Source: Halobacillus massiliensis (lineage in GTDB: Bacteria; Bacillota; Bacilli; Bacillales; Halobacillaceae). Taken from it: DNA of 64,000 bases. Below the pieces are notes generated by a model that made no database searches, was not told where the DNA came from, and was given only the letters and a program-made list of their open reading frames with translations. The DNA is taken from assembly GCF_900166625.1 (NCBI RefSeq), contig NZ_LT800499.1, positions 2,632,357 through 2,696,356 on the forward strand, read 5' to 3'. Both the position numbers and the translations under genes were made by a program. Positions 1 to 7,215 of this stretch are shown piece by piece (within the stretch, counting starts at the first letter, position 1; each line of letters begins with the position of its first letter).

Positions 1-928
1 ACGCTACTGCCGTACTCGCTGATGCTGTTAATACAGCAATAATTATAATGATAACTAGTCTTTTACCATTAAAAATACGATCGCTAATCATTCCCCACCC
101 TATGCGGCCCAGTGAACCGCAAATTTCAGAGATAACATAAAGCATCCCTGCAAAAAATAAGCTGATTCCAATTTTTTCATGGGCAAATAATACAATGTAA
201 GTATTTAAACACATTTGAGAGCCGTTAAGAAACATGGCACTAATGCTCACAAATAATAATGGCTTGTGTTTCGCCATTGACAAAAGAGATACGTAAAAAG
301 ATTTTATAGACTGTGGATTTTTACTTCCTCTTTCTTCTACAGGATCTTTATAAGAAAGAAAGGCTAACACTCCTGCAAGGATAAGACCGAGACCTGCGCA
401 AAATAAAACAGGCCGCCAGCCGTAAGAAGCAGCAAGCGGCAGTAAGAGAAAACCAGCCAGAGCCGAGCCCAGCGTAATGCCCATTTGTTTAATCCCCATA
501 GCCGTCCCCCGGTTCGACTGTGTAAACCAATAGACAATCCCCCGATTTGTTGTCGGATGCATCCCTCCATACCCTAACCCACCGATAATAATGAGCACAA
601 TCAGCAGCCAATAATAAGCATTAAAGGTCATCACCATGAAGCTTAGGCCTAAACAGCAGGTCATTATTAATAAGAGCGGACGTGAACCAAACCTGTCCAC
701 TACAAATCCAGTAGGTATGGAAGCCAGCGCCTGACCGATAAACAAGGCGGAAGGCAAAAGGCCGATCTGAGCTTTAGACAGGGAAAAATCTTCGCCGATT
801 AAAATACCGAGAGGTCCAAGGCTGCGGCCGATAAAAGCTACCATAATCTGGGCAATTAACAGCCACAGCAGCATTTTCCAAGGGTTTATTAAATTGTCAG
901 GTGTATGGTTGGCTGATAGAGCCTTCAT
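1..928 (-). CDS. MFS transporter, C-terminus cut off by window edge
   Basis: Integral membrane carrier of the major facilitator superfamily, probably for a small organic anion. At least 309 codons read from an ATG at 928 and run off the left edge without a stop. The N-terminal half shows hydrophobic helices, a loop of the D-R-F-G-S-R type after helix 2 (the MFS loop 2-3 motif) and a G-G-x-G-Y-G-G stretch in helix 4. It begins 16 bases after the stop of the sodium/solute symporter gene and is the last gene seen of the CoA-transferase/DUF/SSS operon, so it probably belongs to the same GntR-controlled carboxylate module. A weak Shine-Dalgarno (AGAGATGA) precedes the start. The substrate cannot be told; oxalate/formate-type carriers are one possible relative. 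Confidence 0.85.
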   Translation of the reverse strand, partial: MKALSANHTPDNLINPWKMLLWLLIAQIMVAFIGRSLGPLGILIGEDFSLSKAQIGLLPSALFIGQALASIPTGFVVDRFGSRPLLLIMTCCLGLSFMVMTFNAYYWLLIVLIIIGGLGYGGMHPTTNRGIVYWFTQSNRGTAMGIKQMGITLGSALAGFLLLPLAASYGWRPVLFCAGLGLILAGVLAFLSYKDPVEERGSKNPQSIKSFYVSLLSMAKHKPLLFVSISAMFLNGSQMCLNTYIVLFAHEKIGISLFFAGMLYVISEICGSLGRIGWGMISDRIFNGKRLVIIIIIAVLTASASTAVA

Positions 929-944
929 TCTTCATCATCTCTTT

Positions 945-2447
945 TTATGCTTCAATTTTTAAGGATGTCATTTCCTCTGCTTCTGACCGCTCTTTCGCTG
1001 ATACATTCGAAATGAGCGAGCCAGTGACTGCGATTACGAAGTTTACAGCAAGACCGATAACTCCGCCATGTATTCCAAAGAGGGTACTATTTCCTGTAAG
1101 CGTCATACCGCCAGCAATCACAGCACCAGCCAACATCCCCCAGAAAACGGGTTTTGCAGCCATCTTATTCCAATACAAGCCTAGAATAAATGCCGGTGCT
1201 ACTTGGACTAATAATTCAAATTTTAACACAAATATTTGGTAAAGGGTCCCTGGAGGATTCCAAGCGAGCCAAAGGAGTACAGCTACTACAGCGATTCCCC
1301 ACAATTTTCCCACTTTTACCTTCTTGTGTTCTGAGGCATTCGGATTTACAAATTTACCATAAATATCATTGGAAATCATGGAGGAAAAGCTTAAAAGTAC
1401 AGAGTCAGCCGTTGATATAATAGCGGCGACAATTGCCCCGAAAAATATGATCATTACCCAGTAATAAAGCGGGTGTATGGCAGCGATTTCATTTGCCATC
1501 ATGCCCACAAGCTGTTCAGACCCTGATTCATTAAGACCAGGAAACATCATGATGCCGATAATACCAATTACAAAAACAAGACCCGTCGTAATCGGCGGCA
1601 TCCACGCCATACGGGAAAAAGAGCGCTTTAATGTTCTTTCACTCTCAGCTGAGAAAATACGTTGGATGGCATGAGGATAAATGGCCGCACCAAACCCTAC
1701 AAGCAGCAGCATACTCATCCAGTTCACAGAAACATCTATCGGCGGCACACCGACTTTTGCAGGATCTGTACTTGCGATATAGGAAGTGACATTTCCAAAA
1801 TTCCCTCCTACTAAATATAAAGCTCCCGCTAAAAACACTAAAATTCCCACCATTAAAACTATACCTTGCATGACATCTGTAAAGGCCACAGCTCTCATTC
1901 CGCCCATCCATTCATACACAAGCATAACGAGAACAAACGCAATAACTGCAACTTGATAAGGAATTGTACCGCCTGTAAGGCCGGCAACTGCCTGACCGAT
2001 AGCGACAAGCTGTTCCAGAAGGTAATTCCCCAGACCCCAGAGCATTAAAAAGATCGCCAAAATTGTAACCGCTTTCGATTTAAAGCGATATTGAATCCAG
2101 TCCGTTGGAGTAACAAAGTTTCTTCTTTTAGAGATCACATAAAGACGTGGGGCAAAAAGGAGATAAATCCCGATAATTATGGTCATAAAAGAAATGGACT
2201 GCAGCCAGCTAAACCCCGTACGATAAGCTGTAGGAGCATATCCAATAATAGTGTTTCCACTATACTGTGTAGCGTAAAGAGTGAAAAATAAAGCAATAAT
2301 CCCTAAATTTTTTCCTGCTAAATAATATCCTGATAAACTTTCCTGTATGTTTTTTCCTCTGCCCGCCAAGTAACCAATCAGAAGCATAACTGCAGCATAA
2401 GAAGCCAGAATGATTACACCATCTGCCCCTGCAAATGCTAATTCCAT
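945..2447 (-). CDS. Sodium:solute symporter (SSS/SLC5 family)
   Basis: Na+-coupled membrane symporter of 500 residues, the usual SSS length, with about 13 hydrophobic segments. The family traits seen are an early G-Y-Y-L-A-G-K-N segment, a T-Q-Y-S-G-N-T-I stretch in the first core helices and a long conserved W-M-G-G-M-R-A-V-x-x-T-D segment near residue 180. The start is an ATG behind AAGGAGGGATAAGT. It lies 2 bases after the stop of the 84-residue membrane protein gene, so the two are translationally linked; SSS carriers are often paired with such a small partner. Downstream of a CoA-transferase gene and across from an HMG-CoA lyase gene, it most likely imports the carboxylate that this module degrades. 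Substrate specificity is inference. Confidence 0.93.
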   Translation of the reverse strand: MELAFAGADGVIILASYAAVMLLIGYLAGRGKNIQESLSGYYLAGKNLGIIALFFTLYATQYSGNTIIGYAPTAYRTGFSWLQSISFMTIIIGIYLLFAPRLYVISKRRNFVTPTDWIQYRFKSKAVTILAIFLMLWGLGNYLLEQLVAIGQAVAGLTGGTIPYQVAVIAFVLVMLVYEWMGGMRAVAFTDVMQGIVLMVGILVFLAGALYLVGGNFGNVTSYIASTDPAKVGVPPIDVSVNWMSMLLLVGFGAAIYPHAIQRIFSAESERTLKRSFSRMAWMPPITTGLVFVIGIIGIMMFPGLNESGSEQLVGMMANEIAAIHPLYYWVMIIFFGAIVAAIISTADSVLLSFSSMISNDIYGKFVNPNASEHKKVKVGKLWGIAVVAVLLWLAWNPPGTLYQIFVLKFELLVQVAPAFILGLYWNKMAAKPVFWGMLAGAVIAGGMTLTGNSTLFGIHGGVIGLAVNFVIAVTGSLISNVSAKERSEAEEMTSLKIEA

Positions 2448-2449
2448 AC

Positions 2450-2704
2450 TTATCCCTCCTTAGTCATTCTCTTTTGTTCCTCTTCATCTTCAACAATGTT
2501 CCACTGTGAAACACTGAGCCAGCTTAAATATGCACATAAAACAATTGAAAAAAACAGTGAAGTTAACGCCCAGTAAGGGAAACCAAGAATAATCGCCACT
2601 TCTCCCCCTCTTGGAAAATACCAGGGAACAATTGCGAGAAGAATTAATACAAAACCTATCCAAATCCATTTCTTCTTAATCGGTTCCTTTATTTCTTTCT
2701 GCAT
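2450..2704 (-). CDS. Small two-helix membrane protein, partner of SSS symporter (DUF3311/YhdT-like)
   Basis: An 84-residue protein with two predicted membrane helices (about residues 12-30 and 38-62), a basic N-terminus and a very acidic C-terminal tail. The short L-G-F-P-Y-W linker between the helices resembles small proteins (DUF3311 or YhdT type) that are encoded directly before SSS-family symporters and are thought to help them assemble or function. That association is known from the family; the exact family assignment here is by eye. The ATG has a GGAGAAA ribosome site, and the stop lies 2 bases before the symporter start. It sits in the operon starting with the CoA-transferase gene. Confidence 0.75.
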   Translation of the reverse strand: MQKEIKEPIKKKWIWIGFVLILLAIVPWYFPRGGEVAIILGFPYWALTSLFFSIVLCAYLSWLSVSQWNIVEDEEEQKRMTKEG

Positions 2705-2755
2705 GGAATTTCTCCTTTCTTATTTGAAAATTCAAAAAACTAAACTTAAAAATTT

Positions 2756-3967
2756 TTAAATAATTCCGTTTGATTTCAACTTTTTCACTTGTTCATCCGA
2801 ATAGTTTAACAACTCCCTGTAGATGGTTTCATTATGTTCTCCCATTGCAGTGGATCCTGGATGCTTAATCTTTCCAGGAGTACGGCTTAGTTTCGGTACA
2901 ATTCCCGGCATAGGAAAATCACCAAGATCAGGGTGATCAACGGAAACGATCATTTCTCTTTCTTTATAGTGAGGGTCTTCAACAATATCTTTAGCCGAAT
3001 AAATTAAGCCCGAAGGCACTCCTTTTTCTTCTAGGATGCTGAGTGCTTCCTTTGCCGACAATGTTTTTGTCCATTCTTCAATAAGTAAATCAAGCATCTT
3101 CATATTTTTTCCTCTCGCCTCATGTGTAGCGTAGTCTGGATCATCAGCCAGTTCTTCCTGCCCCATTGCCTGGCAAAGTCTACGGAAGACCCCATCTGCA
3201 TTGGCACCAATCACAATATATGTTTCATCTTCTGTCAAATAAATATTTGATGGAGCCACACCTGGAAGAATGTTACCCATCCGTTCTCTTACAAAGTCAG
3301 CGAGCAGATAATCCGGAACTAAGCTTTCCATTACAGAAAAAACTGATTCATATAAAGCTGTATCCACAACCTGTCCCTTTCCGGAGATAGTCCGTTCATT
3401 TACGGCCACAAGACATCCGATCGTAGCAAACATGGCGGCTAGGGTATCCCCGATTGAAATTCCAATCCTCGTCGGTGCTCTATCCGTATAGCCAGTAATA
3501 TGTCGTAATCCTCCCATTGCTTCTCCTACACTCCCGAAGCCGGCACGCTGTTTGTAAGGGCCCGTCTGTCCAAAACCTGAGGTGCGCACCATAATTAACC
3601 GCGGGTTTATCTCTGATAACTCTTCGTATGAAAGGTTCCATTTTTCCATTGTTCCCGGACGAAAATTCTCGATTAGTACATCTGCTTCTTTAATTAAATC
3701 CTTTAGAACATCTTGTCCTTCTTTTTCACGAAGATTGATTGTCACTGATTTTTTGTTACGTGACTGAATAGGCCACCAAAGCCCTGTGCCATTTACCTCT
3801 TTCCCCCATTTACGCATTGGATCGGCTTTGCCAGGCGGCTCTACTTTAATTACTTCAGCTCCAAAATCGGCTAACAGCCTTCCTGAGAATGGTCCGGCAA
3901 GCAGCGTTCCCAATTCGATTACTCTTAAATTTTCCAGGGGCAAATGCCCGTCTTCATTATTAATCAT
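2756..3967 (-). CDS. CaiB/BaiF family (class III) CoA-transferase
   Basis: A 403-residue class III CoA-transferase, which moves CoA from a donor such as succinyl-CoA to a free carboxylic acid through an aspartyl-CoA thioester. Family traits are L-A-G-P-F near residue 24, G-A-E-V-I-K-V-E near 37, R-N-K-K-S near 70 and the expected catalytic aspartate, Asp174, in I-S-I-G-D-T. The start ATG follows GGGAGGAAAGGAA. It is the first gene of a minus-strand operon with a small membrane protein, an SSS symporter and an MFS carrier, and is divergent from gntR and an HMG-CoA lyase gene. A reasonable inference is that it activates an imported branched dicarboxylate such as 3-hydroxy-3-methylglutarate for the lyase. 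The CoA acceptor is not proven by sequence. Confidence 0.92.
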   Translation of the reverse strand: MINNEDGHLPLENLRVIELGTLLAGPFSGRLLADFGAEVIKVEPPGKADPMRKWGKEVNGTGLWWPIQSRNKKSVTINLREKEGQDVLKDLIKEADVLIENFRPGTMEKWNLSYEELSEINPRLIMVRTSGFGQTGPYKQRAGFGSVGEAMGGLRHITGYTDRAPTRIGISIGDTLAAMFATIGCLVAVNERTISGKGQVVDTALYESVFSVMESLVPDYLLADFVRERMGNILPGVAPSNIYLTEDETYIVIGANADGVFRRLCQAMGQEELADDPDYATHEARGKNMKMLDLLIEEWTKTLSAKEALSILEEKGVPSGLIYSAKDIVEDPHYKEREMIVSVDHPDLGDFPMPGIVPKLSRTPGKIKHPGSTAMGEHNETIYRELLNYSDEQVKKLKSNGII

Positions 3968-4006
3968 TTCCTTTCCTCCCTGTTTAAAAATGTAATTTTC
4001 TGAATG

Positions 4007-4016
4007 TTGTGTACAA
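4007..4016. promoter_or_regulatory. GntR operator candidate 1 (TTGTGTACAA)
   Basis: A 10-base near-palindrome differing in one base from the two sites at 4028 and 4151. Its centre lies 21 bases (two helical turns) from the next site, on the CoA-transferase side of the divergent region. FadR-type GntR proteins commonly bind such TTGTATACAA-like sites. Confidence 0.6.
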
Positions 4017-4027
4017 TCCTAACAGAC

Positions 4028-4037
4028 TTGTATACAA
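4028..4037. promoter_or_regulatory. GntR operator candidate 2 (TTGTATACAA)
   Basis: A perfect 10-base palindrome, same helical face as the site at 4007. A weak minus-strand promoter for the CoA-transferase operon can be read around it (TTGATT, 18 bases, TAGGAT), so a bound protein would block that promoter. Confidence 0.65.
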
Positions 4038-4132
4038 AAAATCAACTCATTTTTTGAAAGCGGTTTATTAAACTAAAAATATCGTTCTTTTTGTATAAAA
4101 AAACCATTATAACTCAAAATAATTAGAAAATA

Positions 4133-4161
4133 TTGATAATTGTCTTTTCATTGTATACAAT
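4133..4161 (+). promoter_or_regulatory. Sigma-A promoter of gntR
   Basis: TTGATA (4133-4138), a 17-base spacer and TACAAT (4156-4161). The predicted transcript starts near 4168, only about 11 bases before the gntR ATG. The -10 box lies inside the 20-base palindrome at 4146-4165, as expected for autorepression. Confidence 0.7.
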
Positions 4162-4165
4162 GAAA
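4146..4165. promoter_or_regulatory. GntR operator candidate 3, perfect 20-base palindrome
   Basis: TTTCATTGTATACAATGAAA is fully palindromic, contains the TTGTATACAA core found twice more on the other side of the divergent region, and covers the -10 box of gntR. Confidence 0.75.
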
Positions 4166-4178
4166 ACGAGGTGTTGAA

Positions 4179-4844
4179 ATGAACGCATACAATTTTATAA
4201 AAGACGGTATTATTCAAGGTAAATATCAGCCAGGCATGCGTCTTACCGAAGAGAAGCTTGCTCACGAACTACAAATCAGTCGGACCCCTATTCGTGAAGC
4301 TATTAAACAGTTAACGACCGAAGGTTTAATCGTTCCTTTAAAAAGGGGCATAAGTGTTCGAAACTTTACAAAGGAAGATATCCGACAGATTTACGATTTA
4401 CGAACATTGCTTGAGGGCTATGCAGCAGGACAGGCGGCTGTCAATCGGACGAAGGACGACTTGGCTAAAATGTCTAAAGCCAATGAATTATATGAACAGG
4501 CCATTGAACAATATGTAGAAGGTGATTTCAACTCCATCGTAAGAATCGTGGAGATGAACCAACAATTCCATGAATCTGTTGTAGCTGCATCTAAAAATGA
4601 ACACATTCATTTTCATATTTCTAAAGTCGTAGTAGTACCTATTGTCTTTCGCTCTTTCTATTGGTATGATCACGAGAAATTAAAGAGGTCTCTTGATTAC
4701 CATAAAATTCTTTTACAAGCGATTGAGAGCAAAGATACAGATCGAGCCCGGATAGCGATGCATGAACATATATATCAAGGGAGAGACCAGGTGCTTAAGC
4801 ATCTCGATGAAATAAAGAGTGACCACTTAGAGGAGGAACTTTGA
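4179..4844 (+). CDS. GntR family transcriptional regulator (FadR/FCD subfamily)
   Basis: A 221-residue DNA-binding regulator. Residues 1-65 form the winged helix-turn-helix, with the typical R-L-T-E-E-K-L-A and S-R-T-P-I-R-E-A-I segments. Residues 75-210 form an all-helical FCD effector domain whose histidines (Q-Q-F-H-E, Y-H-K-I-L, M-H-E-H-I) match the metal-binding positions of the family, so a carboxylate effector is likely. The ATG follows GAGGTG. Its stop overlaps the start of the HMG-CoA lyase gene by one base, giving a two-gene operon. A perfect 20-base palindrome over its -10 box, plus two related sites near the divergent CoA-transferase gene, point to autoregulation and control of the whole module. 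The effector is unknown. Confidence 0.92.
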   Translation: MNAYNFIKDGIIQGKYQPGMRLTEEKLAHELQISRTPIREAIKQLTTEGLIVPLKRGISVRNFTKEDIRQIYDLRTLLEGYAAGQAAVNRTKDDLAKMSKANELYEQAIEQYVEGDFNSIVRIVEMNQQFHESVVAASKNEHIHFHISKVVVVPIVFRSFYWYDHEKLKRSLDYHKILLQAIESKDTDRARIAMHEHIYQGRDQVLKHLDEIKSDHLEEEL

Positions 4845-5740
4845 TGATAGAAATCTGCGAGGTCGGACCGAGAGATGGTTTGCAAAATGAATGTAAGATC
4901 GTGACTACAGATAAAAAAGTAAAACTGATCGAAAAGCTGATCGATGCAGGCATCCGAACACTTGAAGTTGTGTCTTTTGTTAATCCAAAAGTTGTGCCTC
5001 AGATGTCAGACGCAGAAGATGTTTTAGAAAGACTCCCCCGATTGGAAGGTATCCGTTATGGTGGTCTTGTTTTAAGCCGGTCTGGTTTAGAACGTGCCCA
5101 GAAAACTTCAGTGGATTACTTACATGTCGCTATGACTACAAGTGACGCATTTAATTTAAAAAATGCCAAGCGAACAGTAAAAGAAAGTACAGAAGAATTA
5201 ACCAAAGTAATACGTGAAGGCGTGGAAGCCGGAAAGGGTGTATCGGGAATATTAGGTACAGCCTTTGGCTGCCCATATGAGGGTGAGGTGCCGATCGAGA
5301 GAATATTAGAGTCAGCAGAATCTTTTTTAAGCGCCGGCTGCCATGAATTAACACTTGCCGATACTACAGGCATGGCCAACCCCGCACAGGTGACAAAAAC
5401 AGTAAAGGCCTTTCAAAAGAAATTTGGAAAAGACTTGAATTTAGGACTTCACTTCCATAATACTCGTGGTTTAGGACTTGCCAATACTTTATCAGGATAT
5501 GAAGCAGGTATCCAAAGGTTTGATTCTTCAATCGCCGGACTAGGGGGCTGCCCGTTTGCACCAAAAGCTGTCGGAAATGTATGCACCGAAGACATGGTAA
5601 ATATGTTTGAAGGAATGGGAATCAACACAAATACTAACCTGACCAAGCTCATAGAAACAGCTAAATGGATGGAAGACTATATGGATCGTCCTCTTGATGG
5701 AATGATAATGAAAGCAGGTATTGCCCAGACAGCTCAATGA
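4844..5740 (+). CDS. Hydroxymethylglutaryl-CoA lyase
   Basis: Splits (S)-3-hydroxy-3-methylglutaryl-CoA into acetyl-CoA and acetoacetate; 298 residues, a TIM-barrel enzyme of the DRE-TIM/HMGL family. The N-terminal V-G-P-R-D-G-L-Q-N-E (Arg10, Asp11) supplies metal and substrate ligands, L-H-F-H-N-T-R-G supplies two metal histidines, and the glycine-rich loop G-L-G-G-C-P-F carries the catalytic Cys236. The preferred start is ATG 4844, 7 bases after AGGAGG; a TTG at 4841 is in frame but closer. It is coupled to gntR and lacks the biotin carboxylase partners of leucine-degradation clusters, so it may serve an imported HMG-like acid rather than leucine. Specificity for HMG-CoA over related 3-hydroxyacyl-CoAs is inferred. 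Confidence 0.92.
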   Translation: MIEICEVGPRDGLQNECKIVTTDKKVKLIEKLIDAGIRTLEVVSFVNPKVVPQMSDAEDVLERLPRLEGIRYGGLVLSRSGLERAQKTSVDYLHVAMTTSDAFNLKNAKRTVKESTEELTKVIREGVEAGKGVSGILGTAFGCPYEGEVPIERILESAESFLSAGCHELTLADTTGMANPAQVTKTVKAFQKKFGKDLNLGLHFHNTRGLGLANTLSGYEAGIQRFDSSIAGLGGCPFAPKAVGNVCTEDMVNMFEGMGINTNTNLTKLIETAKWMEDYMDRPLDGMIMKAGIAQTAQ

Positions 5741-5753
5741 GAGCTGTCTTTTT
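5727..5753 (+). terminator. Rho-independent terminator of gntR-HMG lyase operon
   Basis: Stem AGACAGCTC / GAGCTGTCT with a 5-base loop, followed by TTTT. The loop contains the HMG-CoA lyase stop codon. Confidence 0.85.
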
Positions 5754-5821
5754 AGTTTTTAAGCCATTGCAACATTATTTTTCTTTTTCATAAGATATAA
5801 AAAAGCGCGGAGGTGCTTTTC

Positions 5822-6316
5822 ATGATTCACACGGTCAGGCCAGGTGAAACACTGTACCAGATCTCTTTGGATTACCGCACCCCATTATATGAAATCATTA
5901 ATGCCAACCCTTCGATTAATCCTAATCTTATTTATTCTGGGCAATCTATTGTCATTCCAGGCTTTCCTGATCCCAACACACTTCCTTATCAAGTCGAAAT
6001 CTTACTAAACAGCAAGCAGCTTAAGCTATATCGTAACGGTAGTCTGCAGAAGACATATCCTATTGCGGTTGGAAAAATGCTGAGCTCAACCCCTACAGGT
6101 AATTTTATTATTATAAATAAGGCACCAAACCCAGGTGGTCCATTTGGAACGATGTGGATGAGTTTGTCGAAAGAACATTATGGGATTCATGGCACTAATG
6201 ATCCCAGCTCGATTGGCAATGCCGTATCTAAAGGCTGCATCCGCATGTATAACGAGGATGTAGAAGAACTGGCCCGCACCATTCCAATCGGAACACCCGT
6301 TTATATTCATCCATAA
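5822..6316 (+). CDS. ykuD: L,D-transpeptidase with LysM domain (YkuD type)
   Basis: Peptidoglycan cross-linking enzyme forming 3-3 type links; 164 residues, the same length as Bacillus subtilis YkuD. Residues 1-46 are one LysM cell-wall-binding repeat (H-T-V-R-P-G-E-T-L through G-Q-S-I-V-I-P). Residues 55-164 are the YkuD catalytic domain, with His123 in G-I-H-G-T and the nucleophile Cys139 in S-K-G-C-I-R-M. There is no classical signal peptide, as in YkuD itself, which is linked to spores. The ATG at 5822 lies 8 bases after GGAGG; an upstream in-frame GTG at 5813 overlaps that ribosome site and is rejected. The gene stands alone between two terminators. Confidence 0.93.
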   Translation: MIHTVRPGETLYQISLDYRTPLYEIINANPSINPNLIYSGQSIVIPGFPDPNTLPYQVEILLNSKQLKLYRNGSLQKTYPIAVGKMLSSTPTGNFIIINKAPNPGGPFGTMWMSLSKEHYGIHGTNDPSSIGNAVSKGCIRMYNEDVEELARTIPIGTPVYIHP

Positions 6317-6353
6317 AAAATCGCCTCTCATCAAGAGGGACGATTTTTTTAAT
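6317..6353 (+). terminator. Terminator after ykuD
   Basis: Imperfect stem AAAATCG-CCTCT / AGAGG-CGATTTT with a short loop and a run of seven T, starting at the stop codon. Confidence 0.75.
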
Positions 6354-6393
6354 TCAAGCAGTACCTATGAACATAAATTTTTTTCTAACCTGC

Positions 6394-6582
6394 TTATTCC
6401 TCTTCCTTACAAGCATCGCAAATCGTTTTAATATCAATTCCACGCTCACCCTGCATTGTAATCCCTTGTTGTTCATCCGAATCATTTAGTAAATCGAAGC
6501 CCAGCTGGGCTGGATCCGATTGTTGAGCATCAACCTCGCCTACTTGACGCTCACATTGCCGGCAGAAGTAACGAATCTTCAT
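6394..6582 (-). CDS. Fin-like (DUF2757) small zinc-ribbon protein, short paralog
   Basis: A 62-residue protein resembling Fin (YabK), the anti-sigma-F factor that helps switch off sigma-F in the Bacillus forespore. Matching traits are Y-F-C-R-Q-C near the N-terminus, V-G-E-V, L-G-F-D-L-L and a C-terminal T-I-C-D-A-C pair, so two CxxC pairs can hold zinc. It ends right after the second pair and lacks the tail of about 14 residues present in Fin. The ATG at 6582 follows GGAGG by 6 bases; longer in-frame extensions lack a ribosome site. True fin lies beside mfd/spoVG-region genes in Bacillus, which is not the context here, so this is probably a second copy. Function is inferred from family only. 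Confidence 0.75.
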   Translation of the reverse strand: MKIRYFCRQCERQVGEVDAQQSDPAQLGFDLLNDSDEQQGITMQGERGIDIKTICDACKEEE

Positions 6583-6688
6583 CTTTTTCCTCCTGATAAG
6601 GTCATAGTGATGAATAGTCTGTTCAAAAAAGAATATTTTATGCTTAACGGCCTTTTTCAAGAGTTTTGTCCATTTAAAAAACTTTTAC

Positions 6689-6716
6689 TTTGCAGTGCTG
6701 TTTAATTAGTTATAAT
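6689..6716 (+). promoter_or_regulatory. Sigma-A-like promoter upstream of SET-domain gene
   Basis: TTTGCA, 16-base spacer, perfect TATAAT (6711-6716). Predicted start of transcription near 6723. Confidence 0.5.
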
Positions 6717-6794
6717 AATTAAATTTGCTTTTCGAGGATTTGAATGTCAGACTATAGTAGGTTTATTAATTACAGAAAGGACAGGTGGCTAAAT

Positions 6795-7169
6795 ATGATT
6801 GAAGTGCGAACTTCCTCCCTCACCGACGATAATTTCAACAGAGGGGTTTTTGCTACACGTAACATTCAGAAAAAAGAGCTTATTCACAAAGCCCCTGTGA
6901 TTCCTTATCCAAATAACGAGCATAAATTTATTGAACAGACAAGGTTGGCTGATTACGCATTTGAATACGGAGAGAATCACACAGCATTTCTCTTAGGCTT
7001 CGGAATGTTGTTTAACCATTCCGCAGCTCCTAATGCAAATTATAAAATTAATTTTGACAACGATACTTTCGATTTTTATGCCTATAAGGATATTAAAGCA
7101 GGAGAAGAAGTCCTCATTAATTACAATGGATTCGTCGATGATAAAGAACTTTTATGGTTTGAAAAATAA
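6795..7169 (+). CDS. SET-domain protein (putative protein lysine methyltransferase)
   Basis: A 124-residue protein that is almost only a SET domain, the fold of S-adenosylmethionine-dependent protein lysine methyltransferases. It shows R-G-V-F-A-T-R-N-I near residue 15, G-F-G-M-L-F-N-H-S with the Asn-His pair of the cofactor site, and D-I-K-A-G-E-E-V-L-I-N-Y near the C-terminus with the usual active-site tyrosine. The ATG at 6795 follows AGGTGG; an in-frame ATG at 6744 with GAGG would add 17 residues and cannot be excluded. It is a single gene with its own promoter and a shared bidirectional terminator. The target protein is unknown; small SET proteins occur in many Bacillaceae. Confidence 0.85.
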   Translation: MIEVRTSSLTDDNFNRGVFATRNIQKKELIHKAPVIPYPNNEHKFIEQTRLADYAFEYGENHTAFLLGFGMLFNHSAAPNANYKINFDNDTFDFYAYKDIKAGEEVLINYNGFVDDKELLWFEK

Positions 7170-7214
7170 AAAGGCTGCCCTATAAGTCATAAAAGACTTA
7201 GGGCGGCCTTTTTT
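7170..7214. terminator. Bidirectional terminator between SET gene and UPF0182 gene
   Basis: Long stem AAAAAGGC-GCCCTA-AGTC / GACTTAGGGC-GGCCTTTTTT. T-runs in both directions serve the two convergent genes. Confidence 0.85.
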
Positions 7215-7215
7215 A

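Noticed and set aside
945-2447. Several plus-strand frames of 60 to 113 codons inside the symporter gene
   Set aside because: They are antisense shadows of a well-supported gene, without ribosome sites or recognisable products.
4844-5740. Leucine degradation cluster around the HMG-CoA lyase
   Set aside because: No methylcrotonyl-CoA carboxylase, isovaleryl-CoA dehydrogenase or methylglutaconyl-CoA hydratase gene is next to it.
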